A stretch of DNA of 5,835 bases from Clostridia bacterium (lineage in GTDB: Bacteria; Bacillota; Clostridia; Oscillospirales; CAG-272): the NCBI GenBank assembly GCA_024404435.1, contig JAKSPW010000092.1, positions 1 to 5,835 on the forward strand, written 5' to 3'. The position numbers and the translations under genes were made by a program. Positions 1-5,835 of this stretch are shown in pieces. Below the pieces are notes generated by a model, which saw only the letters and a program-made list of their open reading frames with translations, was not told where the DNA came from and made no database searches. How positions within the stretch are numbered: position 1 is the stretch's first letter; every line of letters starts with the position of its first letter.

Positions 1-1
1 G

Positions 2-2020
2 GCGACCGGTTTTTCGATCCTTTACGAATACGGCTTTTTCAAGCAGAAGATCATCGACGGAAATCAGATCGAGCTCCCCGACGAATGGACGGACAAGGGA
101 GGAACTTGGCTCATCCCGCGCACCGACAAGGCGTTCACCGTCAAGCTCGGCGGCACAGTTCACGAGGAGTGGAAGAACGGCAGATGCGAGATAACCACCG
201 AAAACGCGAATGAGGTCAGGGCGGTCCCGTATGATATGCTCATCTCGGGCGCGGGAACGGATGCCGTCAATACCCTGAGACTCTGGAAGGCCGTCGACAC
301 GACGAGCTTCAACATGAGCCTCATTTCCCAGGGCGAGTACGTCAAGGCGATGCAGGAGACCTCGAACTCCGAGATAATCTCAAAGGTCCTTTACCCGTCG
401 GACGATCACGACGAGGGCAAACTTCTCAGACTGTCTCAGCAGTATTTCCTCGTTTCCGCGTCCCTTCAGAACATCATCAGCGACCATCTCGCGTCCTACG
501 GCAGCCTTGACAACCTTGCCGACAAGATCGCGATCCATATCAACGACACTCATCCCGCGCTCTGCGTGCCGGAGCTCATGAGAATACTTATCGACGTATA
601 CTCATATTCATGGGACGATGCGTGGAACATCGTGACGAAGGTCATCTCGTACACGAATCACACCGTTCTCCCCGAAGCACTCGAAACGTGGAACGTCGAT
701 CTGTTCCGCTTCGAGCTTCCGAGAATATACATGATAGTCGAGGAGATCAACCGCAGACTCTGCGCCGACCTCTGGAACATGTATCCCGGCGACTGGGACA
801 GGATCTCGAGAATGTCCGTCGTCGCAAACTCGCAGGTCAGGATGGCAAACCTCTCCGTCGCGGCGTCGCACACCGTCAACGGAGTGTCGGCTCTCCACTC
901 GGAGATACTGAAAAAGACGGTTTTCCACGACTATTACAAGGCTTACCCGACAAGATTCACCAACGTCACGAACGGTATCGCTCACAGACGCTGGCTCTGC
1001 TACGCAAACAGAGGGCTCTCGTCTCTGCTTGACGAGACGATAGGTACCGAATACAGATACGAGCCCGAACGTCTCTCCGACTTCGCCGCGTTCCGCGACG
1101 ACACGTCGGTGCTCGAAAGGCTCCGCACGATAAAAGCCGAAAACAAGCTCGCCTTCTCGAAGCATATCTTCAATAAGACGGGCGTCGCGCTCGACGTCGA
1201 CTCCGTGTTCGACACGCAGGTCAAGAGGATGCACGAGTACAAGCGTCAGCTTCTCAATGTGCTGAAGATACTCTCTCTGTATGCGGAACTGAAGGATAAT
1301 CCGAATGCCGACGTTACGCCGACGACCTTCATCTTCGGAGGTAAGGCGGCGAGCGGCTACTACATGGCGAAGAGCATCATAAAGCTTATCTGGAGCCTCG
1401 GTGAAGAGATCGCGAAGGATCCCGCGGTGAGGGACAAAATAAGAGTCATCTACGTCGAAGACTATAACGTGAGCGAAGCGGAGCTTTTGATGCCCGCGAC
1501 GGGTGTTTGCGAGCAGATCAGCCTTGCCGGCAAGGACGCGAGCGGCACGGGATGCAGGGAATTCATGATAAACGGTGCTCTCACTCTCGGTACTCTCGAC
1601 GGAGCGAACGTCGAGATCAGAGACGCGGTCGGCGACGATAACATCTACATCTTCGGACTTACCGACACGCAGGTCGACGACCTCTGGAAGCACGGATACG
1701 AGTCCGTCAGATACTATATGCAGAGCGACAGACTGAAGTCTGCGATCGACCTTCTCACTCACCGCAGATTCGCGGATAACGACTTTTCGTCCATCGTCAG
1801 CTATCTGCTTTACTCGCACGGAGTTTCCGACCCGTACATGTGCCTTGCGGACTTTGATTCGTACCGCTCGACCTTCGACACGATGATGCGCGATTACGGG
1901 GACACCGGAACGTGGGAGAAAAAATCGCTTATCAATATTGCGGGCGCGGGATATTTCGCCGCTGACAGAAGTATCAGAGAATACGCGGAGAATATATGGC
2001 ATATTTCGAAGATAAAATGA
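2..2020 (+). CDS. glgP: Glycogen/alpha-glucan phosphorylase homologue (GT35), 5'-truncated by the window, PLP lysine replaced
   Basis: The reading frame is open from base 2 to the TGA at 2018-2020 and gives 672 residues; about 150-160 N-terminal residues lie outside the window. Family members use inorganic phosphate to release glucose-1-phosphate from alpha-1,4 glucans in the cytoplasm. Family blocks seen in order (fragment numbering) are YEYGFFKQKI near residue 8, VPYDM...VNTLRLW near 76-93, NDTHPALCVPELM, TNHTVLPEALE (His220), HTVNGVSALHSEILK, TNVTNGIAHRRW, QVKRMHEYKRQLLN (Lys408, Arg409, Lys414), FGGKAASGYYMAK, EDYNVS and NGALTLGTLDGANVEI. The spacing from Lys408 to residue 520 matches rabbit Lys568 to Lys680 exactly, yet residue 520 is Glu, not the PLP-binding Lys. 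The signature around it reads DASGTGCREFMIN instead of the family EASGTGNMKFMLN. No frameshift or stop is seen. Membership of the family is certain; phosphorolytic activity is doubtful. It overlaps the downstream amylase gene, which points to one operon. Confidence 0.95.
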   Translation, partial: ATGFSILYEYGFFKQKIIDGNQIELPDEWTDKGGTWLIPRTDKAFTVKLGGTVHEEWKNGRCEITTENANEVRAVPYDMLISGAGTDAVNTLRLWKAVDTTSFNMSLISQGEYVKAMQETSNSEIISKVLYPSDDHDEGKLLRLSQQYFLVSASLQNIISDHLASYGSLDNLADKIAIHINDTHPALCVPELMRILIDVYSYSWDDAWNIVTKVISYTNHTVLPEALETWNVDLFRFELPRIYMIVEEINRRLCADLWNMYPGDWDRISRMSVVANSQVRMANLSVAASHTVNGVSALHSEILKKTVFHDYYKAYPTRFTNVTNGIAHRRWLCYANRGLSSLLDETIGTEYRYEPERLSDFAAFRDDTSVLERLRTIKAENKLAFSKHIFNKTGVALDVDSVFDTQVKRMHEYKRQLLNVLKILSLYAELKDNPNADVTPTTFIFGGKAASGYYMAKSIIKLIWSLGEEIAKDPAVRDKIRVIYVEDYNVSEAELLMPATGVCEQISLAGKDASGTGCREFMINGALTLGTLDGANVEIRDAVGDDNIYIFGLTDTQVDDLWKHGYESVRYYMQSDRLKSAIDLLTHRRFADNDFSSIVSYLLYSHGVSDPYMCLADFDSYRSTFDTMMRDYGDTGTWEKKSLINIAGAGYFAADRSIREYAENIWHISKIK

Positions 2021-3810
2021 TCTTTTCGGAAGGAAAAGCGGCGTGCGGCGCGGATGTGTCGCTGCACGGCGCTTTCCGTTCGGGAGACACAGTCACGTTT
2101 ACTCTTTCGTCCGCCGTCAGAGCGGTTTCGGCCGCCATGCGCATCCATTCCGACGGCTACGAGGGAGAAGTGAAGAGAGTCAGACTCGAAATGAAAAGGG
2201 AAGAGGACGGCACTTTTTCGCTTACTCTCGACACGGAGGAGCTGTCGCGTTCTCTCTGCGGCAGAAAAACGGGGCTTTTCTACTACGACTACGAGGTGAC
2301 CGTCTTTGACCGTGTGCTCCATCTCGGCGGCGAAGAGGTGAAAGTGCTTCTCGACTCGGGAGAGTACGGCGAAAGACAGCTTCTCATTTACCCCGCAGAG
2401 ACAAAAGCACCTCCGAAGCACGGCATCGTCTATCACGTTTTTGTCGACAGATTCTGTAAAAGCGGCAGATGCAGCGTGAGAGAGGGCGGTGTGCTAAACG
2501 AAGACTGGGACGGCGGGATACCGCAGTTTGCGGACGTTCCCGGCGGCGAGGTCGCTAACAACGTCTTCTTCGGCGGCGACCTGTACGGCATCATCGAAAA
2601 GCTGCCGTACATCGCGTCCCTCGGAACGGCTATCATTTATCTTTCTCCCGTTTTCGAGGCGGCGTCCAACCATAAGTACGACACGGCGGATTACCTCACC
2701 GTCGACTCTGCCTTCGGCGGAGACGAAGCTCTGCGCGAGCTCACGGAAAAGGCGGCAGAGCTCGGTATCGACGTGATGCTCGACGGGGTGTTCAATCACA
2801 CCGGAAGCGACAGCATCTACTTCAACAAAGAGGGCAGATACGGAAATACCGGCGCGTATAACTCGACCGGATCGCCGTATTACCGCTGGTATAACTTCAA
2901 AAACTATCCCGACGAATACGAGTGCTGGTGGGGCGTGAAAATTCTGCCCCGCGTCGACAGCACGAACGAAACGTACAGAAGCTTCATCACACGCGAGGTC
3001 GTGCCGAAATGGACGCGCCTCGGCGTGAAACACTGGCGGCTCGACGTTGCCGACGAGCTGTCCGACGCTTTTTTATCCGACCTTGCCGACAGCGTTCCGG
3101 AGGATTCGCTCGTGATCGGAGAAGTGTGGGAGGACGCGTCCGATAAGGTCAGCTACGGCAGACGCCGCAGATATTTCACCGACGGTCAGCTTACCTCCGT
3201 CATGAATTATCCGCTTCGCAGCGCGATCATTTCGTATATCCTGCACGGCGACACGGAAAGCCTCAGACACGCGACGGAGGGACTTTACAGAAGATACCCG
3301 AAGCACGTGTCGGATAATCTGCTCAATTTCCTCGGCACGCACGACACGGAAAGGGCACTCACGGTTTTCGGAGACGACGATTATTTCGCGCTCTCGAACG
3401 CGGAACTGTCGACACGCAGGATGACGGATGAAGGGAGAGCGGCGGCGAAGAAGAAGCTGCTCGAGGCCTACGCCATGATAACGGCTCTGCCCGGCATCCC
3501 GTGTGTCTTTTACGGAGACGAGGCGGGACTCGAGGGATACCGCGATCCGTTCTGCCGGATGCCGTTCCCGTGGGGAAGAGAGGACGCGGAGCTGACTGAA
3601 AAGTACCGCGAGCTCGGCAATTTCAGGAAGAACGAAGAAATGCTCGCGGACGCGGATTTTGAGATCGTTTCTCTGACGGAAGAGAGCTTTGTGTTCACAA
3701 GGCGCCGTGACGGTGAAAAGCTGACGGCATATATAAACAACACCGACGCAGAGCTCAACTGCGGCGGGCATGTTCTCGCCCCGAGAGGATGGAAATTCGT
3801 AAAAGGTTAA
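1996..3810 (+). CDS. GH13 alpha-amylase family enzyme, neopullulanase/cyclomaltodextrinase-like, cytoplasmic
   Basis: This 604-residue protein is predicted to hydrolyse alpha-1,4 (and perhaps alpha-1,6) bonds in maltodextrins, pullulan or cyclodextrins. Residues of roughly 15-115 form a beta-rich N-terminal domain like those of neopullulanases. The TIM barrel begins near IVYHVFVDRF, followed by FFGGDLYGIIEKLPYIASLG. The conserved regions are complete: DGVFNH (Asp263, His268), WRLDVADE (nucleophile Asp350), IGEVWE (acid/base Glu376) and LGTHDTER (His449, transition-state Asp450). A WWGVKILPRVD stretch occupies the fifth conserved region. A small C-terminal beta domain ends the protein. No signal peptide is present, so it should act inside the cell on stored or imported glucan. 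The start at 1996 has GGAGA at 1987-1991 and overlaps glgP by 25 bp. An in-frame ATG at 2017 sits in an ATGA overlap with the glgP stop and is a plausible alternative seven residues shorter. Either start implies translational coupling. The exact GH13 subfamily and product specificity cannot be read from sequence alone. Confidence 0.93.
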   Translation: MAYFEDKMIFSEGKAACGADVSLHGAFRSGDTVTFTLSSAVRAVSAAMRIHSDGYEGEVKRVRLEMKREEDGTFSLTLDTEELSRSLCGRKTGLFYYDYEVTVFDRVLHLGGEEVKVLLDSGEYGERQLLIYPAETKAPPKHGIVYHVFVDRFCKSGRCSVREGGVLNEDWDGGIPQFADVPGGEVANNVFFGGDLYGIIEKLPYIASLGTAIIYLSPVFEAASNHKYDTADYLTVDSAFGGDEALRELTEKAAELGIDVMLDGVFNHTGSDSIYFNKEGRYGNTGAYNSTGSPYYRWYNFKNYPDEYECWWGVKILPRVDSTNETYRSFITREVVPKWTRLGVKHWRLDVADELSDAFLSDLADSVPEDSLVIGEVWEDASDKVSYGRRRRYFTDGQLTSVMNYPLRSAIISYILHGDTESLRHATEGLYRRYPKHVSDNLLNFLGTHDTERALTVFGDDDYFALSNAELSTRRMTDEGRAAAKKKLLEAYAMITALPGIPCVFYGDEAGLEGYRDPFCRMPFPWGREDAELTEKYRELGNFRKNEEMLADADFEIVSLTEESFVFTRRRDGEKLTAYINNTDAELNCGGHVLAPRGWKFVKG

Positions 3811-3813
3811 AAA

Positions 3814-3820
3814 AAGGAGG
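3814..3820 (+). promoter_or_regulatory. Strong Shine-Dalgarno for the CBS-domain gene
   Basis: AAGGAGG lies four bases before the ATG at 3825, just after the amylase stop codon at 3808-3810. It decides the start: an in-frame ATG at 3789 inside the amylase gene would add twelve residues encoded by amylase-coding and ribosome-binding sequence and has no comparable site. This is the closest match to consensus among the ribosome binding sites in the window, so the small protein may be translated more strongly than its neighbours. Confidence 0.85.
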
Positions 3821-3824
3821 AAAC

Positions 3825-4229
3825 ATGAACGTTCCGATGCTGCTTACACCGAAGGCGTCCACTTCGTATATCGAATACGGAATGACGGTCAGACAGGGTC
3901 TCGAAAGATTCAGGGCACACGGCTTTACCGCAGTCCCCGTACTGAATGATGACGGCATCTACATGGGTACCGTATCGGACGGGGATTTCCTCAGATACAT
4001 ACTCGACGCGGGCGAACTGTCTCTCAAAAAAATGGAAGACGTTCGGATAAGTGACATTCTGAAACCCGACGTAGTGCCGCCTGTGAGCATCGACGCGTCG
4101 ATCGACAGGCTGACGGACAGACTCATGAACTCGAATTTCGTTCCCGTTACCGATGCCCGCGGCTGTTACGTCGGCATCGTTACGAGAAAAAATCTCATGT
4201 CGTATCTGAAATCTCAGACAGACAAATAA
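3825..4229 (+). CDS. Small protein of two tandem CBS domains (Bateman module)
   Basis: This 134-residue protein consists almost entirely of a CBS pair: about residues 8-62 and 76-130. CBS pairs bind adenosine ligands such as AMP, ADP, ATP or S-adenosylmethionine and usually act as sensors. Both repeats keep the ribose/phosphate-binding pattern G-x-x-S/T-x-x-D/N: Gly48-Ser51-Asp54 in the first and Gly117-Thr120-Asn123 in the second. Each is preceded by the usual hydrophobic strand (FTAVPVLND, FVPVTDARG). No catalytic, DNA-binding or membrane domain is attached, so it presumably acts by binding a partner or as a free-standing nucleotide sensor. It starts 14 bp after the amylase stop and is the last gene before a terminator, which puts it in the glycogen-breakdown unit; a role in coupling glucan use to energy charge is inference. 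The fold assignment is confident; ligand and partner are unknown. Confidence 0.9.
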   Translation: MNVPMLLTPKASTSYIEYGMTVRQGLERFRAHGFTAVPVLNDDGIYMGTVSDGDFLRYILDAGELSLKKMEDVRISDILKPDVVPPVSIDASIDRLTDRLMNSNFVPVTDARGCYVGIVTRKNLMSYLKSQTDK

Positions 4230-4251
4230 AAGCACCCTCGGGTGCTTTTTT
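4228..4251 (+). terminator. Intrinsic terminator of the glucan unit
   Basis: A 6-bp stem AGCACC (4231-4236) / GGTGCT (4241-4246) encloses a CTCG loop, whose outer C and G can extend the stem to 7 bp. It is followed by a run of six T (4246-4251). A-residues before the stem can pair with the T run. The structure begins right at the stop codon of the CBS gene and should end transcription of the phosphorylase-amylase-CBS unit. Confidence 0.9.
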
Positions 4252-4266
4252 GATAAATATTCCAAA

Positions 4267-4317
4267 ACGCCGGGGACGGAAACGGAATAATTGGTGAGAA
4301 TATGCTTTCCCCGACGT
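4267..4317. repeat. Imperfect inverted repeat upstream of the second promoter
   Basis: The arms acgccgggga (4267-4276) and tccccgacgt (4308-4317) are reverse complements at nine of ten positions, separated by 31 bp. The right arm ends one base before the -35 element. The spacer starts with a tandem hexamer ACGGAA ACGGAA (4276-4287, its first base shared with the left arm). The GC-rich arms stand out in otherwise AT-rich intergenic DNA. It could be a protein-binding site, with the two arms as half-sites, or may be chance. It is not followed by a T run and lies upstream of the promoter, so it is not an obvious terminator or leader riboswitch. Confidence 0.45.
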
Positions 4318-4318
4318 A

Positions 4319-4347
4319 TTGATTTTTTATAATAAATATGTTATAAT
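4319..4347 (+). promoter_or_regulatory. Sigma-A (sigma-70) type promoter for the ECF S component-aroE-aroK unit
   Basis: A -35 element TTGATT (4319-4324), a 17-bp spacer and a perfect -10 TATAAT (4342-4347) are present, with TG at 4339-4340 giving an extended -10. The surrounding DNA is very AT-rich. Transcription would start near 4354, leaving a leader of only about 27 bases before the ATG at 4381, too short for a known riboswitch. A second TATAAT at 4328-4333 has no good -35 partner at the right distance. Confidence 0.85.
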
Positions 4348-4380
4348 CATTCAATAATACCAAAAAAGGACGTGACGCAG

Positions 4381-4959
4381 ATGACAAAAAGGACAGATAT
4401 AAGAAAGCTTACGTTTCTGGCGCTTATGACGGCTATCGTCGTCGTGCTTCAGCTCGCCGGCAGCTTTATCCGTTTCGGACAGTTCTCCGTTTCTCTCGTC
4501 CTCGTGCCGATAGTGATCGGTGTCGTGATCGCGGGCCCGTACGCCGGAGCATGGCTCGGCTTTGCCTTCGGATGTGCCGTTCTTCTCTCCGGAGACGCCG
4601 CGACTTTCTTTGCGATCTCTCCCTTCGGAACGATCGTGACCGTCCTCGTAAAGGGCACGCTTGCCGGATTTGCCGCGGGACTCGTCTTCAGATGGCTGTC
4701 GAAATATAACAAGACGTTGGCGACCTTCGCCGCAGGTGCCGTCTGCCCGATAGTCAACACGGGCATATTCCTCATAGGCTGCCGCATATTCTTCTATAAC
4801 GCGATCTGCGAATGGGCAGCGGGAGAGGGCAAGGACGTCGTGATGTACCTTCTCATCTTCTTCGTCGGCTTCAACTTCCTCTTTGAGCTTGCGGTCAATA
4901 TGCTCCTCAGCCCCGTCGTCATCAGACTGATAGACATCTCAAAAAAGAGAGTAAGATAA
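4381..4959 (+). CDS. ECF transporter S component (substrate-binding membrane subunit), ligand unknown
   Basis: This 192-residue hydrophobic protein has about six membrane helices, near residues 9-27, 36-53, 55-70, 84-105, 112-138 and 153-181. It resembles S components of energy-coupling factor importers, which capture a vitamin or other micronutrient and dock on a shared EcfA/A'/T module. Helix 1 contains Ala14-x3-Ala18, the AxxxA pattern known to contact EcfT. Other visible blocks are GPYAGAWLGFAFG, LLSGDAATFFAISPFGT, VKGTLAGFAAGL and CPIVNTGIFLIGC. The N-terminus is basic and the C-terminus ends in KKRVR, as expected for cytoplasmic ends. The start at 4381 is chosen because AAAGGA (4365-4370) lies ten bases upstream; the in-frame GTG at 4372 is only one base from it. 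No EcfA or EcfT gene is in the window, as is usual for group II systems. It is co-transcribed with aroE-aroK, one base downstream. I cannot assign the ligand: it does not obviously match RibU, ThiT or BioY motifs that I know. Confidence 0.85.
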   Translation: MTKRTDIRKLTFLALMTAIVVVLQLAGSFIRFGQFSVSLVLVPIVIGVVIAGPYAGAWLGFAFGCAVLLSGDAATFFAISPFGTIVTVLVKGTLAGFAAGLVFRWLSKYNKTLATFAAGAVCPIVNTGIFLIGCRIFFYNAICEWAAGEGKDVVMYLLIFFVGFNFLFELAVNMLLSPVVIRLIDISKKRVR

Positions 4960-4960
4960 A

Positions 4961-5835
4961 ATGAAATACGGTCTTATCGGAGAAAAGCTCGGCCACAGCT
5001 TTTCAAAGGAGATCCACGAATCTATCGCGGACCTTGAATATGAACTCTGTGAAGTCGCGCCGTCGGAGCTTGAGGGCTTTATGACGCAGCGCGGCTTTTC
5101 GGCTGTCAATGTGACGATCCCGTATAAAGAGGCCGTGATACCGTACCTTGACGTGACGGATACGGCGGCACGGGACATCGGTGCCGTCAATACCGTCGTG
5201 AACAGAGACGGCAGGCTTTACGGTTACAATACCGACTTTTTCGGCATGAAGTCGCTTATCTGCCGCCTCGGACTCGATCTTTCGGGCTCGACCGTGCTGA
5301 TCCTCGGCACGGGAGGCACGTCGAAGACCGCGTCTGCGGTCGCGCGTGAGCTCGGTGCGGCGAATATCGTGAAGGTCAGCCGAAAAGGCGGGAACGGTGC
5401 CGTGACTTACGCCGAAGCAGCGGAAAAATACCGGGATGCCGACTTTATCATCAACACGACTCCCGTCGGCATGTTCCCGAACGTGGACGGCTCTGCCGTT
5501 GACCTTTCCGATTACCCTTGCCTTCGAGGCGTGATCGACGCCGTATATAACCCGCTTCGCACGGATCTGATACTTGACGCGACGGCGAGAAGCATTCCGG
5601 CGGAAGGCGGGCTTTATATGCTCGTCGCTCAGGCGGTGCGCGCGTCCGAGCTGTTTACGGGAGACGACCGTCATGGCGTAACGGACAAAATCTTTGCAAA
5701 GATGCTTTCGAAAAAAGAGAATATTTTTCTCACCGGCATGCCCGGAGTGGGGAAGACCACGGTCGGGCACCAGATAGAAGGAAAAACGGGCAGGGAATTC
5801 ATTGATACCGATGAGCAGATAATAAAGAAAACGGG
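4961..5835 (+). CDS. aroE-aroK: Bifunctional shikimate dehydrogenase-shikimate kinase fusion, 3'-truncated by the window
   Basis: The frame is open from ATG 4961 to the window end (291 complete residues). Residues 1-245 are a full-length shikimate dehydrogenase, which reduces 3-dehydroshikimate to shikimate with NADPH: GEKLGHSFSKEIH (shikimate binding), VNVTIPYKEAV with catalytic Lys56, NTD with Asp92, the dinucleotide loop GTGGTSKTAS from Gly116, the NADP-type VSRKG, INTTPVGM, AVYNPLRTDL and the C-terminal MLVAQAVRASELF. After a linker of about 13 residues a shikimate kinase domain begins: NIFLTGMPGVGKTTVG with Walker A Gly259-Thr266 (Lys265) and FIDTDEQI with Asp282 and Asp284, which bind Mg and shikimate. 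Its shikimate-binding arginines and lid are beyond the window. The fusion would carry out two consecutive steps of chorismate synthesis. The gene follows the ECF S component by one base, with a weak AGAGAG site at 4946-4951, so translation is probably coupled. ATG 5702 (Met248) could start a separate kinase but has no clear ribosome binding site. Confidence 0.93.
   Translation, partial: MKYGLIGEKLGHSFSKEIHESIADLEYELCEVAPSELEGFMTQRGFSAVNVTIPYKEAVIPYLDVTDTAARDIGAVNTVVNRDGRLYGYNTDFFGMKSLICRLGLDLSGSTVLILGTGGTSKTASAVARELGAANIVKVSRKGGNGAVTYAEAAEKYRDADFIINTTPVGMFPNVDGSAVDLSDYPCLRGVIDAVYNPLRTDLILDATARSIPAEGGLYMLVAQAVRASELFTGDDRHGVTDKIFAKMLSKKENIFLTGMPGVGKTTVGHQIEGKTGREFIDTDEQIIKKT

Noticed and set aside
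1550..1564. Frameshift or indel explaining the loss of the phosphorylase lysine
   Set aside because: Flanking residues stay in register with the family on both sides, and spacing to Lys408 matches the rabbit enzyme exactly; reading the other frames over this stretch does not restore Met-Lys.
608..2002. Long open frame on the - strand (464 codons) opposite glgP
   Set aside because: It mirrors a clearly conserved phosphorylase on the other strand; its product is Arg/Val-rich with no recognisable motif. The frame is kept open by the NCG/NNC codon bias of the region. Similar long shadows occur opposite the amylase (2494-3033, 3073-3771) and aroE (5003-5770).
3331..3351. Thr instead of Asn before the His-Asp of GH13 conserved region IV (LGTHDTER)
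   Set aside because: Neopullulanase-like GH13 enzymes commonly show Ser or Thr here; catalytic Asp450 and His449 are intact, so there is no sign of inactivation.
4372..4380. GTG at 4372 as the start of the ECF S component
   Set aside because: The AAAGGA ribosome binding site ends at 4370, leaving one base of spacing; ATG 4381 is far better placed.
4252..4380. Riboswitch or T-box in the leader of the ECF S component
   Set aside because: The promoter leaves only about 27 bases of leader, with no conserved aptamer motif or second terminator; the inverted repeat lies upstream of the transcription start.
5702..5835. Separate aroK gene starting at ATG 5702
   Set aside because: It is in frame with aroE, there is no stop between them and no ribosome binding site upstream of 5702; a fusion is the simpler reading.
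1..5835. Mobile elements, CRISPR arrays, tRNA or rRNA genes
   Set aside because: No transposase or integrase motifs, no regularly spaced repeats and no RNA-gene signatures were seen; the only gap longer than 15 bases between genes is 4230-4380, described above.

Overview
The window looks like chromosomal DNA of an anaerobic Firmicute, probably a gut or rumen member of the Clostridia. This rests on the clostridial style of the proteins (a glycogen phosphorylase with TNGIAHRRW, an AroE beginning MKYGLIGEKLGHSFSKEIH, an ECF-type vitamin transporter S component), strong AGGAGG-type ribosome binding sites and AT-rich sigma-A-like promoter DNA between GC-richer genes. Codon use favours NCG codons (TCG, ACG, GCG) and AGA for arginine. 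The genus cannot be told from the sequence. All genes are on the + strand, and both ends of the window cut through a gene.

Positions 2-4251 form a glucan-storage unit: the C-terminal 672 residues of a glycogen phosphorylase homologue (2-2020), a cytoplasmic GH13 alpha-amylase/neopullulanase-like enzyme that overlaps it (1996-3810), and a small protein made of two CBS domains (3825-4229). The unit closes with an intrinsic terminator at 4228-4251. No promoter or terminator is visible between these genes, so they are probably co-transcribed. In outline, phosphorylase releases glucose-1-phosphate from alpha-1,4 glucan, the GH13 enzyme trims maltodextrins or branched remnants, and the CBS protein could read adenylate charge.

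Positions 4252-4380 are intergenic. They hold an imperfect inverted repeat (4267-4317) directly upstream of a good promoter (TTGATT, 17 bp, TATAAT with extended -10 TG). This promoter drives a second unit: an ECF transporter S component (4381-4959) and, 1 bp downstream, an open reading frame that joins shikimate dehydrogenase (AroE) to shikimate kinase (AroK) without a stop and runs off the end of the window (4961-5835).

The most striking observation is in the phosphorylase. The lysine that carries pyridoxal phosphate in every characterised member (Lys680 in rabbit muscle enzyme) is a glutamate here (codon 1559-1561), and neighbouring signature residues are also changed, while the rest of the protein is well conserved and open. 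It may be a phosphorylase-derived pseudoenzyme encoded beside a working-looking amylase and an adenylate-sensor-like CBS protein. The second point of interest is the in-frame AroE-AroK fusion, which joins two consecutive steps of the shikimate pathway.
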